Of a stretch of 64,000 nt of DNA, positions 12,714 through 22,689 are shown one piece after another; position 1 is the stretch's first letter, and every line of letters starts with the position of its first letter. The stretch is from Euryodendron excelsum (Eukaryota > Streptophyta > Magnoliopsida > Ericales > Pentaphylacaceae), in the NCBI GenBank assembly GCA_033060915.1, contig CM065397.1, forward strand, positions 30,915,001 to 30,979,000. Reading direction: 5' to 3'. Below the pieces are notes generated by a model that ran no database searches, was not told where the DNA came from, and saw only the letters and a program-made list of their open reading frames with translations. The translations under genes were made by a program, and so were the position numbers.

Positions 12714-13112
12714 AAGAAGATGGGGGATTAAAATAGAAGAAAACCCAAGTGGGTTAGGAGAGAGAAGAAAGGGGGAATATGCGTAAACTTAAAGAGAAAG
12801 CCTACCTTATGTCTTATTTATTTTGCTTTGCTTTGCGCGCCTTGCTTTTCTTGCTTTGCTTCGATCTTCGCTTCAGTCTTCGTCTTGATCCTCGAGAACT
12901 TCAGTTTGTAGCACTTCAAGTCTTCAATTGAGGCTTTAGAGGCTAGTGTATGAGTGTATATGAGTGTATAGGAGGCTAAGGTTTGTGTATGGAGGCTAAG
13001 GTTTAGAAAACTTAAAGAAGCTAGGGTTTAGGGAGGCTAAAAGCTTTGTATATAGAAGAATAGGGTTTTTAGACTGAGTTTGCGGACCTCTTTCACACTG
13101 AAGGAGGCTCTG

Positions 13113-13123
13113 TATTTATAGAG
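13113..13123 (-). promoter_or_regulatory. TATA box of reverse giant LTR
   Basis: Reverse complement of tatttatagag gives the same ctataaata seen at 5051-5060 in the plus copy, in the same context (cagagcctc follows on the minus strand). Confidence 0.55.
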
Positions 13124-15107
13124 AGAAGAATGACCTGATGACTGTTATAGTGGCACCAGGCCAAAAATCCTAGTAGTGGCGCCAGCCAGTAAGGAAAGTT
13201 TGAGAAGATTTAGGTGCATGTACTAGTGACTACCATGCAATTTTTAGTCTGGCTTCACTAAGAGTGACTCCGGAAGGTCCGGGAAGGACTTAAGGGACAG
13301 GGAAGGGCCCAGAAGACCGGAAAAGGGCAGGAAGCCTTAGAATAGGGTCCCAGGGGTAATAGACTTGAAAAAGGATGTCAGGGTTTGTTGGAAGGGTTGA
13401 CCGGACCATTAGGGGTAAAACGGTCAACTGGATCGGAAAACTACCGAGATGGACTCAGAATGTCCCAGAAGAAGACTCGAGATTTGGAAACATTATTTAG
13501 AATATTCCCAAGAGGCTACCGGTTTGATACCCAGAGCCGGTGTGGTCGGAAAAAGCGACCGGCCCACCAGGGGCAAAACAGTCATTTCACACCGGGTTTG
13601 CCGGAACTAACTCGGAATGATCCAGAAAGATAATGGAAGCTTGAGAATACTATAAGAAGCATTCTTAGGAGGTTACCAGTTTGATACCTAGAGCCGGTGT
13701 GGTTCTCGGGGCATTCAGATGCCTAGGGGCAAAATGGTCATTTTGACCGGAAAGTCTCGGAATGGGCTCGAAACTGACTAGAAGGCACCTAATCATGCCG
13801 GATTACTTTTAAGACAATCTTGAAAGGGTGGACTTACCAATCTGAGGAGTTACGTATGTTCTCGAGAAACGTGCCGAAAATGGCCCTAGGGATAGTTTGG
13901 TCATTTTTCACCGAAGTGGACTAGCAGGCACCGGTGTTGACCTAGGTTTTGAGTGTTTTCGCCACTCTGACAACGGTCCTGTGATACAGGAGTTTGTTTG
14001 GCAATTCCCTATATCAACCTATTTGCGAGTACTTCCGCTACTTTGACGGTTGTGATGTTTGCGAGTACTTTCGCTACTTTGACGATTCGCGATCATTCCC
14101 GAGACTACCTGATCTTGGGAAGCTGCTAAAGGGACTTAGCGCCTGAGAATCAACTTTCTCGAAAAGTGTGCTAAAACGGACATTTCTGCATTGGCGGATT
14201 AGCAGGCACCAAAGGTGGACCGTTCTACCATCTCGGGGACTTAGGGTCTTGTCCCAGTCGACGGGTTTGAAGGGACTTACCGTTCCGAAGAAACTTTCTT
14301 CAAAAAACATGCCGGAAAGGATAGACTTACCTGTTGAGTCAATGCCTTGATTTTGATGATAACAAAACATGGTTAAATGATCTAATAATTCTACTTAGTG
14401 TGCAGATGAATTATTAATTAAATCTTGACTTGAAGCTTATCATAATAAAGGATTTATGATGAAAAGCATGATGAAGTGATGTATTCTACAAAAGGTGATA
14501 TTATAAGAAGAAAAAGGATTCTCAAGTTGATGAAAATCCTAGATTGAAGATTGATAAGCATGAAAGAATAGCATATTCAACAATGGTGATTTTATAAGGG
14601 AATGAAGATGATGGATATCAAAGAAGAAGAATGAAAATGATCAAAGTCTTGATTTAAAAGATTGAAGACTTTGAGTACTTGAAGATATCTTGCAAGAATG
14701 GAAGAAAAAGATACCAACTCAAAATATGGAAGTTTTCTTAGAAGATGTAAAGATGTCTTGAAGACATGGAAGGAATCACAAGATTTGGAAAGCTTTCTTG
14801 AGTTGTTGAAGTCCATGGAGAAGCCATGTTGATTGAAGAAATGAAGATTCTAAGTCATGGAAGCTCTCTTGAAGATATTGAAGAAGACTTGAATCAATGG
14901 ATGAAGCTATGATAATGGAAGAGCTCTCCAAGTGATGAAAATGAAGAAAACTCACCTTGAATGGATTGAAGATGTTCTTGGAGTCATCTAATCTTGAAGA
15001 AGTGTTTGCAAGCTTTAAAAAGCCTATTTAGATGATCCTTGAAGAGATTGGAAGCTTTGAAAAAGAATGAAGAAAAGTTGCAAAAATATGGGTTTTTGGA
15101 AAAAAAA

Positions 15108-15350
15108 GGGTCGACTCCTCAAGTTAAAAGAGCCGACTCATTCGAACAGAGCCTTGGAATTTTGCTGGAAGCTTAAAAGAGTCGACTCCTGGCCAAAAAG
15201 AGTCGACTCATTGCAACAGAGAACAAACAATTCTGCAGACTGCTGAAAAGAGTCGACTCCTGGGACAAAAGAGTCGACTCATTTGGACAGAAACTTGAAA
15301 AATCTGCTGAAATGCAAAAAGAGTCGACTCATTGAGAAAAGAGTCGACTC
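15108..15350 (+). repeat. 71-bp tandem array with paired GAGTCGACTC palindromes
   Basis: The 10-bp palindrome gagtcgactc (or a one-base variant) starts at 15108, 15130, 15179, 15200, 15250, 15271, 15321 and 15341. The pattern is four units of exactly 71 bp, each holding two palindromes 20-22 bp apart; one member of each pair is generally followed by ct and the other by att. The array ends about 100 bp upstream of the LTR TATA box, the place expected for a U3 enhancer. Confidence 0.9.
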
Positions 15351-15446
15351 CTAGACTCTAACGGCTAGTTTTCTGACAGACGGTATGGGCACAAACACAA
15401 CCAAATCTTCTCCCATACTTCTCCAACGGCTAGAATCGATCCATAC

Positions 15447-15457
15447 CTATATATATG
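15447..15457 (+). promoter_or_regulatory. TATA box of family-2 LTR
   Basis: ctatatatatg, about 100 bp downstream of the palindrome array and preceded by an aacggctag motif. It is the natural core promoter of this LTR, conserved in the reverse copy near 20707-20720. Confidence 0.65.
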
Positions 15458-16461
15458 AGATACATACAGCTTCAAACAAAAAGGAAGAGCAATCATACCA
15501 TTCATATCAAGTGCTTCAAAGCTGAAAATCACCTGCACCTAACTGTTACATATTCTTGCTGAGTGTTTAAAGTTATCCATTGAGTTGTATTCATTTGTAT
15601 ACTCACTAGGAGAGTCACTCTTTGTATAATCTTCATTCATTCTTGTTTGGGAGGGTTTGTAACCTTGTAAGTTTAAGTGTTCTTGGGAAAAAACACTTGT
15701 AAGTTTAAGAGAAGCTTGGACAAAATCTCTTGGGTTTTGAAAGCTTGGGAAGAAGCTTTTGTAAAGAGTGAGCTGGGCACTCGTGGCACAACCAGCGGCT
15801 GTGTAAGGTGTATTGCATAGTGGAATTCCTTCGAAAGGATCGAAGAAGAGAGGACGTAGGCAAGGTTGGCCGAACCTCTATAAATCTGGTGCATATTTCT
15901 TCTGCCTCTGTTTTGCTTACTTGCTCATTATGCATGCTTGCAAATACTTGTTTTAATGTACACTTCATTTGCTTGATACATATACTTTGATTATTTGTTT
16001 CTAAAATCCATAAACAATTTTTTAGTTGAAACTCTTGTTAAAAATTCTATAAAACCCAATTCACCCCCCCTCTTGGGTTGCCTGCTTGGGCCAACATTAC
16101 CGTCTCGAGGAATCAACTTTCTCGAGAGAGGGATTGGAATTGGAATTGGAAAAGGGGACTTACCGTCTTCGGGAAGATGCGCCTATTGGAATTGGAAAGG
16201 GGACTTACCGTCTTCGGAAAGGCGTGCCTATTGGAATTGGAAAGGGGACTTACAGTCTTCGGAAAGACGTGCCTATGGGATTGGACCGAACAATGCCCAC
16301 AAGGGCATTTTGGTCATTTTGCCTCTATTTGGGCCTGGTGGGCTTGCGAAGCGATGAATTGACTAGATTAGGACTAGAATTCTAGAATATGTCTCTATTG
16401 ACTTGAACTCAAGTCTGGACAGACTGTAGACTGCTGAGCGGTCAAAAATGGGGTGCTTACA

Positions 16462-16549
16462 ATTAGCTGATATCTTTACAAAACCATTAACTAAAGATAG
16501 ATTTTGTATGATAAGAAGAGAATTGGGAATGAGTGATCTTATGTCTTGA
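16462..16549 (+). pseudogene. C-terminal end of copia RNase H / pol
   Basis: Directly after the attag duplication the pol frame resumes with the conserved copia C-terminal motif ADIFTKPL and RRELGM and ends at a TGA at 16547-16549. This is the natural end of copia pol. Its exact match with the frame left at 10097 confirms the insertion boundaries. Confidence 0.85.
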
Positions 16550-16770
16550 TTTTTGGTTAAAATTGGATGAAATTCGTATTATTTATGTTTTATATGTGAT
16601 TCTCATATTATTTGTGTTTTTGTTATGAACAAGTGTGTTGATTGATTGTATGAATTATATTTCTAGCTCTCATAATTCATTACATGCTCATAATATAACA
16701 TATTCTCACTCCAAATTGAAAAACCTTCTCCTAAATTCACTTACACTTAATTTGACTCAGTCTGGTTGCA

Positions 16771-16899
16771 TGTGTTGACACACTATTTTTCATGTGTCGA
16801 CACATCATAACAATGAACTCAAAAATGATTTGTTGACACATGTGTTGACACATCAAATTCATGTGTCGACACATAAGTCGGGTCTATATATTTTATAAC
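16771..16899 (+). promoter_or_regulatory. Putative internal promoter: five TGTGTYGACACA palindromes plus TATA box
   Basis: Palindromes related to tgtgtcgacaca start at 16771, 16793, about 16829, 16841 and 16862, followed by ctatatattttata at 16884-16897. A pyrimidine-rich leader (ctctctctc) then leads to the ATG of the post-pol ORF at 17109. The host element's own 3' LTR has the same motif at 20038-20071 and 21867-21895, upstream of its TATA at 22004. The arrangement palindromes-TATA-pyrimidine leader-ATG suggests a separate promoter for the extra ORF. Inferred, not shown. Confidence 0.5.
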
Positions 16900-17108
16900 A
16901 GCCCACTTTACAAACATTCGAACTTTTCCTCCCTCTTTCTATTTTGCTCCCCTGTTCGTATCAAACAAACTGTCACCAATGAATCATCACAAATCTCTCT
17001 TTCAATCACTTTAGAAACCCTAAATCAATCCCTTCTCAATCTCTCTCTCAAACTCTAACTGTCTATCCCCAAAACTCTTTATCTCTCTCAAAGCTTCAAA
17101 CTATCAAA

Positions 17109-18560
17109 ATGACTCCCAAAATCGATCAGAGGCAACAAAACCCTACGAGGTTTTCTACTAGAAGTCAGAAACGAAAAAGGGTTGGAACACCGACTCAAGA
17201 ATCAGTTGAAGGAAGTTCATCAGATCACAATGACTAGGATGTTGTACACTTCAGAGATGAAATGGCTCAAGACAGGTTTTTAAACACCTCTCTCTGTAAA
17301 ATTCTGGTTGGACGATGGATTAACTTCCGGCTCTTTGAGAATGAGAACTTTGAATTTCCTCACACCCTCACTTGCCTGAGATCGAAACCCTACACTTTGA
17401 TTTGAGAGAATGTATACCCTGAATTGGTTATGCATTTCTACTCCAATCTATTAACGAATGTTGGAAGTGCGGAATTGACTAGTTATGCGATGGGCATGGA
17501 GATCACCCTGAATGAGTACATTCTATCTAAAATTATAGAAACTGAATACGGTGGAGAAATGTATTTTGAGAATATAACCAGAAATGAGCAATTACAGGTC
17601 TTTTATGGTCAAGACATGCCTGAAACCAACCAACCTGTAGCCAATGACCTACCAATAGAACTAAGGTTGGTACACCATTTTGTCTCCAAAATCTTTCTAC
17701 CTAAAGTTGGAAGTTTTGAACAAGCGAGTGAAAAAGATCTATTCTTCTTATGGGCTTTCCTGACAAATACCAAAATTGATATTTCCTATTACATCCTCAC
17801 AAACATGGCCCATGTCTCCACAACATCCACCAAAAACCTACCTTATGGTATGTTGGTCACCAAGATTTTTACGCACTTTCAAGTGGACGTATCAGATGAA
17901 AACTACAGAAAACCTGACGTCTATAGTGATGAATACAACAAGTATACACCAGGCAGGATGGGGTGTAAGAAAGTGAATAGCCAATGGGTTCCCAGACCTT
18001 CGAAAGTTGCACCTGATAGCACTCCCCATGGTAGAGCACCTGCCTCTGGACCCAGGAAACCCTTGGGACAATCTCTAGAAGCCACTCATGTTGAAGAATT
18101 CATAGAAAATCTAATGGATATGCTTCACAATATGAACGAGAAACTTGACAATGGGCTGAAACAATTAAAAGGTCTTAAGAAAGATGTGAATCTGTTAAAG
18201 AACGCTCAAAGGATTACTGTTGAGGAAGAAGAGGAAGAACAAGAAGTCAGTAAAGAAGAAGAGCCAGCAGAACAAGATCCTGACATTGTTACTCCAGCTA
18301 AACACCAAGAAGAAGAGGAACAAGAAGAAGGTTCTGAAAAGATGGACACAGAAAAAATAGAGGATAAGTTTGAGGATAGCTTCTTTGATGGTAAAATAAA
18401 GCGAGTTGGTCAAGCTAAAAAAGCCACATCACCTATACCAATCTCTACATCTTTGAGAAGATTGAGATATAGTCAGAGGCCTAGATACAGACCTAGTCCT
18501 TCCAACACTACATCTAATCTAGTTGAACTATCCCCCTCTTCCTCAGCCTCTTCTCCTTAG
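17109..18560 (+). pseudogene. Post-pol accessory ORF of SIRE-like element (plant transposon protein type)
   Basis: A single frame runs from ATG 17109 to the stop at 18558-18560 (483 codons) with two in-frame stops, TAG near 17235 and TGA near 17403; 17424-18560 alone is a clean 378-codon ORF. The N-terminal part (KRKR basic string, then a globular region with NVYPELV and EYILSKIIETEYGGE) resembles the putative plant transposon protein domain found in ORFs beside plant retrotransposons; this is from memory of the family. Residues about 215-260 of the 378-codon part look like a coiled coil (EEFIENLMDMLHNMNEKLDNGLKQLKGLKKDVN), followed by a strongly acidic stretch of Glu runs and an S/P-rich basic tail. 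No signal peptide or membrane helix is visible, so the env-like label often used for SIRE ORFs is not supported. The TGA could be a decayed CGA. Confidence 0.7.
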
Positions 18561-19323
18561 ACTCTCCTATCTTTGTCCTACCTTTCTTTATCTCTCTCTC
18601 CGTCTCCATCTCCCTCTTTCACTTGCAATTTCATTTTTCATTTGCATTTTCATTCTTGCACATGTATGCATTTTTGTTAAAGAATGATGTGTCATTCTTA
18701 AAGATAATTGTTTTGTAATATTTTGTGAATGATCCTTGTCTACTCTTTTGTAATCCTTTTGTGAATGGAATATAACTCTATTGTTGTAGCTTGAAGTCTT
18801 ATTGACTGAATGCTTACTTCTCTATTTATACAAATTATCTTGTTATAAGATTGTTTTTGCTATTAACCTATCTTTGTTATAATATTTTTCTCTTTTTGAT
18901 GAATTGACAAAAAGGGAGAGAAGAACTGAAATAAAATAATGACAAGAATGGACTGTTTGATGGTTACATTGAATGATGTTAAAAGATGAATATTGATTGT
19001 TGTTGAATAATGAATAATTGATGAATGATTGAAATAATGAACGTTGCATGATATAGCATATGAAACCTTATAAAGCATGTTTTTAAGGAGAGTAATATGA
19101 TAAAGGAATTATTTCCTTCAACCTCAACTTGTTTTGGAATTGATTGATAAAAACTGTTTTTGAAATTAAGATCTATTTTTTCTAATCAAACAAAAGAAAA
19201 GATATTTTTTCTCAAAAACATCAGTTGCAAAACAAAGAGGGAGCTTTCTCTAGTAAGAAATTTGATTCTATCTATTTCATTTCATCTTATATAGTCTGTT
19301 TTTGCAAAGGTTTTGTCATCATC
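18561..19323 (+). other. Non-coding region between accessory ORF and polypurine tract
   Basis: About 760 bp, AT-rich, without a coding signal. It includes a purine run near 18908-18922 (aaaaagggagagaag) resembling the true polypurine tract, possibly a second tract or a decayed duplicate. Confidence 0.5.
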
Positions 19324-19337
19324 AAAAAGAGGGAGAT
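19324..19337 (+). other. Polypurine tract
   Basis: aaaaagagggagat lies immediately before the TG of the 3' LTR, as needed for plus-strand priming. It follows the atcatca spacer seen in SIRE-type elements. Confidence 0.75.
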
Positions 19338-20071
19338 TGTTGACTCTACGCCTTATTTTTTATGATAACTAAACCTTGTGTTAGTTTACTAATGCATTTA
19401 ATTAGTGTGCAGATTAATAAGAATTATAATTTAGACTTAAAGCTTGACTTAAAATTCAATTCATATCAAAATAGATGTATAACATTTACAAGTTCAATCA
19501 ATGCACCAAAACAGAGTAATTGCACTCATTCAAACTTCAAACAGTTGTTTTGCATTCGAAGATATTGAAGGTGTTTAAAAAAGAGAATTCATCATGATTG
19601 CAAAGTCTCTATAAAGATTTCAAAAGAGAACTTCTTTAGGGCTGTGGAGATTCAAGAAAGTTGATATGTATTGAGAGTGCTCAAAAAGAATACTTCATTT
19701 AGCTTCTAAAGAATCAATGAAAGTGACTTGAGCTTAAAGATATTGAAGGTAATTCAAATGAAGAATTCATCATGCGTGCAAAGACTTCTTGAAGAATCCA
19801 AGAGAAGATTTAGAAAAAACCCAAATTGAATTCAATCCAAATTGAATTGAAGACATTCTTATATTGTCACGATGGATTGAAGACCTTAAATTATCATCAT
19901 ATCCCAAAGAGAAGACTCCTTGAAGATCTTAATTATTTTTGAAGAACATCATACCTTAAAGAGAAGATCCCTTGAACATCCTCAGACTATCTGAGGCTAA
20001 ACTAATCAAAGAAAGCATGAAGGATATTTTCTGAGTGATGTGTCGACATGAGTTTGATGTGTCAACATATG

Positions 20072-21832
20072 TGTTGGCCCAAGCAGGCAACCCAAGAGGG
20101 GGGGTGAATTGGGTTTTATAGAATTTTTAACAAGAGTTTCAACTAAAAAATCGTTTATGGATTTTAGAAACAAATAATCAAAGTATATGTATCAAGCAAA
20201 TGAAGTGTACATTAAAACAAGTATTTGCAAGCATGCATAATGAGCAAGTAAGCAAAACAGAGGCAGAAGAAATATGCACCAGATTTATAGAGGTTCGGCC
20301 AACCTTGCCTACGTCCTCTCTTCTTCGATCCTTTCGAAGGAATTCCACTATGCAATACACCTTACACAGCCGCTGGTTGTGCCACGAGTGCCCAGCTCAC
20401 TCTTTACAAAAGCTTCTTCCCAAGCTTTCAAAACCCAAGAGATTTTGTCCAAGCTTCTCTTAAACTTACAAGTGTTTTTCCCAAGAACACTTAAACTTAC
20501 AAGGTTACAAACCCTCCCAAACAAGAATGAATGAAGATTATACAAAGAGTGACTCTCCTAGTGAGTATACAAATGAATACAACTCAATGGATAACTTTAA
20601 ACACTCAGCAAGAATATGTAACAGTTAGGTGCAGGTGATTTTCAGCTTTGAAGCACTTGATATGAATGGTATGATTGCTCTTCCTTTTTGTTTGAAGCTG
20701 TATGTATCTCATATATATAGGTATGGATCGATTCTAGCCGTTGGAGAAGTATGGGAGAAGATTTGGTTGTGTTTGTGCCCATACCGTCTGTCAGAAAACT
20801 AGCCGTTAGAGTCTAGGAGTCGACTCTTTTCTCAATGAGTCGACTCTTTTTGCATTTCAGCAGATTTTTCAAGTTTCTGTCCAAATGAGTCGACTCTTTT
20901 GTCCCAGGAGTCGACTCTTTTCAGCAGTCTGCAGAATTGTTTGTTCTCTGTTGCAATGAGTCGACTCTTTTTGGCCAGGAGTCGACTCTTTTAAGCTTCC
21001 AGCAAAATTCCAAGGCTCTGTTCGAATGAGTCGGCTCTTTTAACTTGAGGAGTCGACCCTTTTTCCAAAAACCCATATTTTTGCAACTTTTCTTCATTCT
21101 TTTTCAAAGCTTCCAATCTCTTCAAGGATCATCTAAATAGGCTTTTTAAAGCTTGCAAACACTTCTTCAAGATTAGATGACTCCAAGAACATCTTCAATC
21201 CATTCAAGGTGAGTTTTCTTCATTTTCATCACTTGGAGAGCTCTTCCATTATCATAGCTTCATCCATTGATTCAAGTCTTCTTCAATATCTTCAAGAGAG
21301 CTTCCATGACTTAGAATCTTCATTTCTTCAATCAACATGGCTTCTCCATGGACTTCAACAACTCAAGAAAGCTTTCCAAATCTTGTGATTCCTTCCATGT
21401 CTTCAAGACATCTTTACATCTTCTAAGAAAACTTCCATATTTTGAGTTGGTATCTTTTTCTTCCATTCTTGCAAGATATCTTCAAGTACTCAAAGTCTTC
21501 AATCTTTTAAATCAAGACTTTGATCATTTTCATTCTTCTTCTTTGATATCCATCATCTTCATTCCCTTATAAAATCACCATTGTTGAATATGCTATTCTT
21601 TCATGCTTATCAATCTTCAATCTAGGATTTTCATCAACTTGAGAATCCTTTTTCTTCTTATAATATCACCTTTTGTAGAATACATCACTTCATCATGCTT
21701 TTCATCATAAATCCTTTATTATGATAAGCTTCAAGTCAAGATTTAATTAATAATTCATCTGCACACTAAGTAGAATTATTAGATCATTTAACCATGTTTT
21801 GTTATTATCAAAATCAAGGCATTGACTCAACA
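20072..21832 (-). mobile_element. 1761-bp solo LTR (family 2), minus orientation
   Basis: On the plus strand it starts TGTTGGCCC and ends TTGACTCAACA, flanked by the perfect duplication atatg (20067-20071 and 21833-21837). It is the reverse complement of 14332-16096, with only a few differences noticed (for example a run of 5 instead of 6 A near 15690, one C/T change near 16010). It is inserted within the palindrome cluster of the host 3' LTR. Confidence 0.9.
20817..21059 (-). repeat. 71-bp palindrome array, reverse copy
   Basis: Same eight gagtcgactc-type palindromes in four 71-bp units as at 15108-15350, in reverse. The two units at the end distal to the TATA box carry the same single-base variants (tcggctc and gtcgaccc), showing both copies came from one recent source element. 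Confidence 0.85.
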
Positions 21833-22003
21833 ATATGGAGACAATGGACGAAATCTGGAGAATACAGACTTGATGTGTCAACACATGGAAGTCAAGAGTC
21901 GACACTTGGGGACTAACGGCTATATTTTTAAACGTTATATTGAACTGGGCGCGCATTTAATGAAGCTCCAACAACCTTCAACGAGTGAAATCAATTTAGG
22001 GTT

Positions 22004-22012
22004 TTATATATA
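22004..22012 (+). promoter_or_regulatory. TATA box of host 3' LTR
   Basis: tatatataa in the right part of the interrupted LTR, about 110 bp downstream of the last palindrome (gagtcgacac, about 21890) and upstream of the R-like sequence. Confidence 0.55.
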
Positions 22013-22689
22013 AGCCTCTAAATGCATTTATGAAGAAGATATACAACATTCAATGATTGATTGAGCTGAAAAATCTAAAAATTCTCTTTCTTTTCAAGTT
22101 GGTAGTTAGTGAGCTATTCAATTCCCATCAACTCTTCATAGAGAGTTTGTATTTCGTTTGTATATCTTTCATATATTTATAAGTGAGAGTTGGAGTGTTC
22201 TCTTGTAAAAGAAAAACACTTATAAGTTAAAGTGAATCTTGGACAAAACCACTTGGTGGCTGGAAAAACTTAGGAAGAAGTTCTTGTGTAAAGTGAGCTG
22301 AGCACTTTGAAAATTAGCATCTACTTTGTAATTGGAGATTGCATAGTGGAAGGAGACTTCAAGGAGATCTTGGGGTGAGGACGTAGACCACAAGTTGTGG
22401 TTGAACCTTGGTAATTCTTAGTGTGCTTTCTTGTGCTCTATTTTCATTTCATTATTGCTTAACATTGCATTGCTTACATCTTAAACTATTGTTCCATTGA
22501 TTAGATTAATTTTAATTAATCTTAATTGCTTTAACTTTTGAAAAACCCAATTCACCCCCCTCTTGGGTTGCCTTTTTAGCCAACAATGCAATCAGGGGCT
22601 TCAAAAAGCAATCTATTCAATTGAGCCTTATCGATGGAAAGACCTATGGTCAAGCTTTTGGAAATTCCTTGATTTATGCATTTCTTAAG

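Larger units (their letters stand above)
14332..16096 (+). mobile_element. 1765-bp solo LTR (SIRE-like family 2), plus orientation
   Basis: It starts TGTTGAGTCAATG and ends GGGCCAACA, with the perfect 5-bp duplication ttacc at 14327-14331 and 16097-16101, inside the reverse giant LTR. The R-U5-like stretch (gaggacgtaggcaagg...gaacctctataaatc) and the end (acccaattcacccccc...cttgggttgcc) match the LTR of the host SIRE-like element in type. A near-identical reverse copy lies at 20072-21832. There is no PBS, internal coding region or second LTR, so it is a solo LTR. The near identity implies both copies are young. Confidence 0.9.
10098..16461 (-). mobile_element. Second giant solo LTR, minus orientation, carrying a nested LTR
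   Basis: On the plus strand it starts TGTTGCGCC and ends GTGCTTACA, the reverse complement of the ends of the 3301-8338 copy. It is flanked by the 5-bp duplication attag (10093-10097 and 16462-16466) and splits the RNase H coding region in frame. After subtracting the nested insertion (14332-16096 plus its duplication) it is about 4.6 kb, shorter than the plus copy; fewer 47-bp repeats and other indels account for part of the difference. Different target duplications show that the two giant LTRs are independent insertions, each reduced to a solo LTR. Confidence 0.85.
1859..22585 (+). mobile_element. SIRE-like Ty1/copia retrotransposon, 5'-truncated and multiply interrupted
   Basis: With the insertions removed, this reads in copia order on the plus strand: gag zinc knuckle (about 1875), protease motif (about 2070), GAG-pre-integrase and integrase (2444-3300), reverse transcriptase (8543-9390), RNase H (9635-10097, resuming at 16462-16549), a separate ORF after pol (17109-18560), a polypurine tract (19324-19337) and a 3' LTR (19338-22585). 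An extra ORF after pol plus a 1.5-kb LTR is typical of the SIRE/Maximus lineage; the IWVPK string after the zinc knuckle also fits. The 5' LTR and most of gag are missing. Many in-frame stops and at least two frameshifts show it is dead. Reading continues cleanly across both giant LTR insertions once one copy of each target duplication is dropped. Confidence 0.85.
19338..22585 (+). mobile_element. 3' LTR of the host SIRE-like element (about 1.48 kb, interrupted)
   Basis: It starts TGTTGACTCTACG after the polypurine tract and ends TTTTTAGCCAACA at 22585. Removing the nested 20072-21832 LTR and one 5-bp duplication leaves about 1482 bp. Features: palindromes of the tgtgtcgacac type around the insertion site, an aacggct motif, a TATA box at 22004-22012, and an R-U5 stretch with gaggacgtagaccac...tgaacc and aacccaattcacccccc near the end. 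No 5' LTR partner is in the window. Confidence 0.8.

Noticed and set aside
15108..15350. CRISPR-like array because of regularly spaced palindromic repeats
   Set aside because: Plant nuclear DNA; spacers are not unique but part of a 71-bp tandem unit, and no cas genes exist.
16078..16385. Open frames in three plus-strand frames near 16.1-16.4 kb
   Set aside because: Products of the 47-bp GC-richer repeat in the LTR, which lacks stops in all frames.
3301..16461. The two giant LTR copies as the 5' and 3' LTRs of one element with the RT between them
   Set aside because: They are in opposite orientation, have different target duplications, and the sequence between them is in frame with copia coding sequence outside both.
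17109..18560. Retroviral-type envelope gene
   Set aside because: No signal peptide, membrane anchor or cleavage site; composition is acidic coiled coil.
15673..20534. Identical 73-87-residue reading frames in the two family-2 LTRs as a duplicated gene
   Set aside because: They are shadow frames of the LTR R-U5 region, duplicated because the LTR is; no domain, no start context, and the frame differs at the end through a one-base run change.
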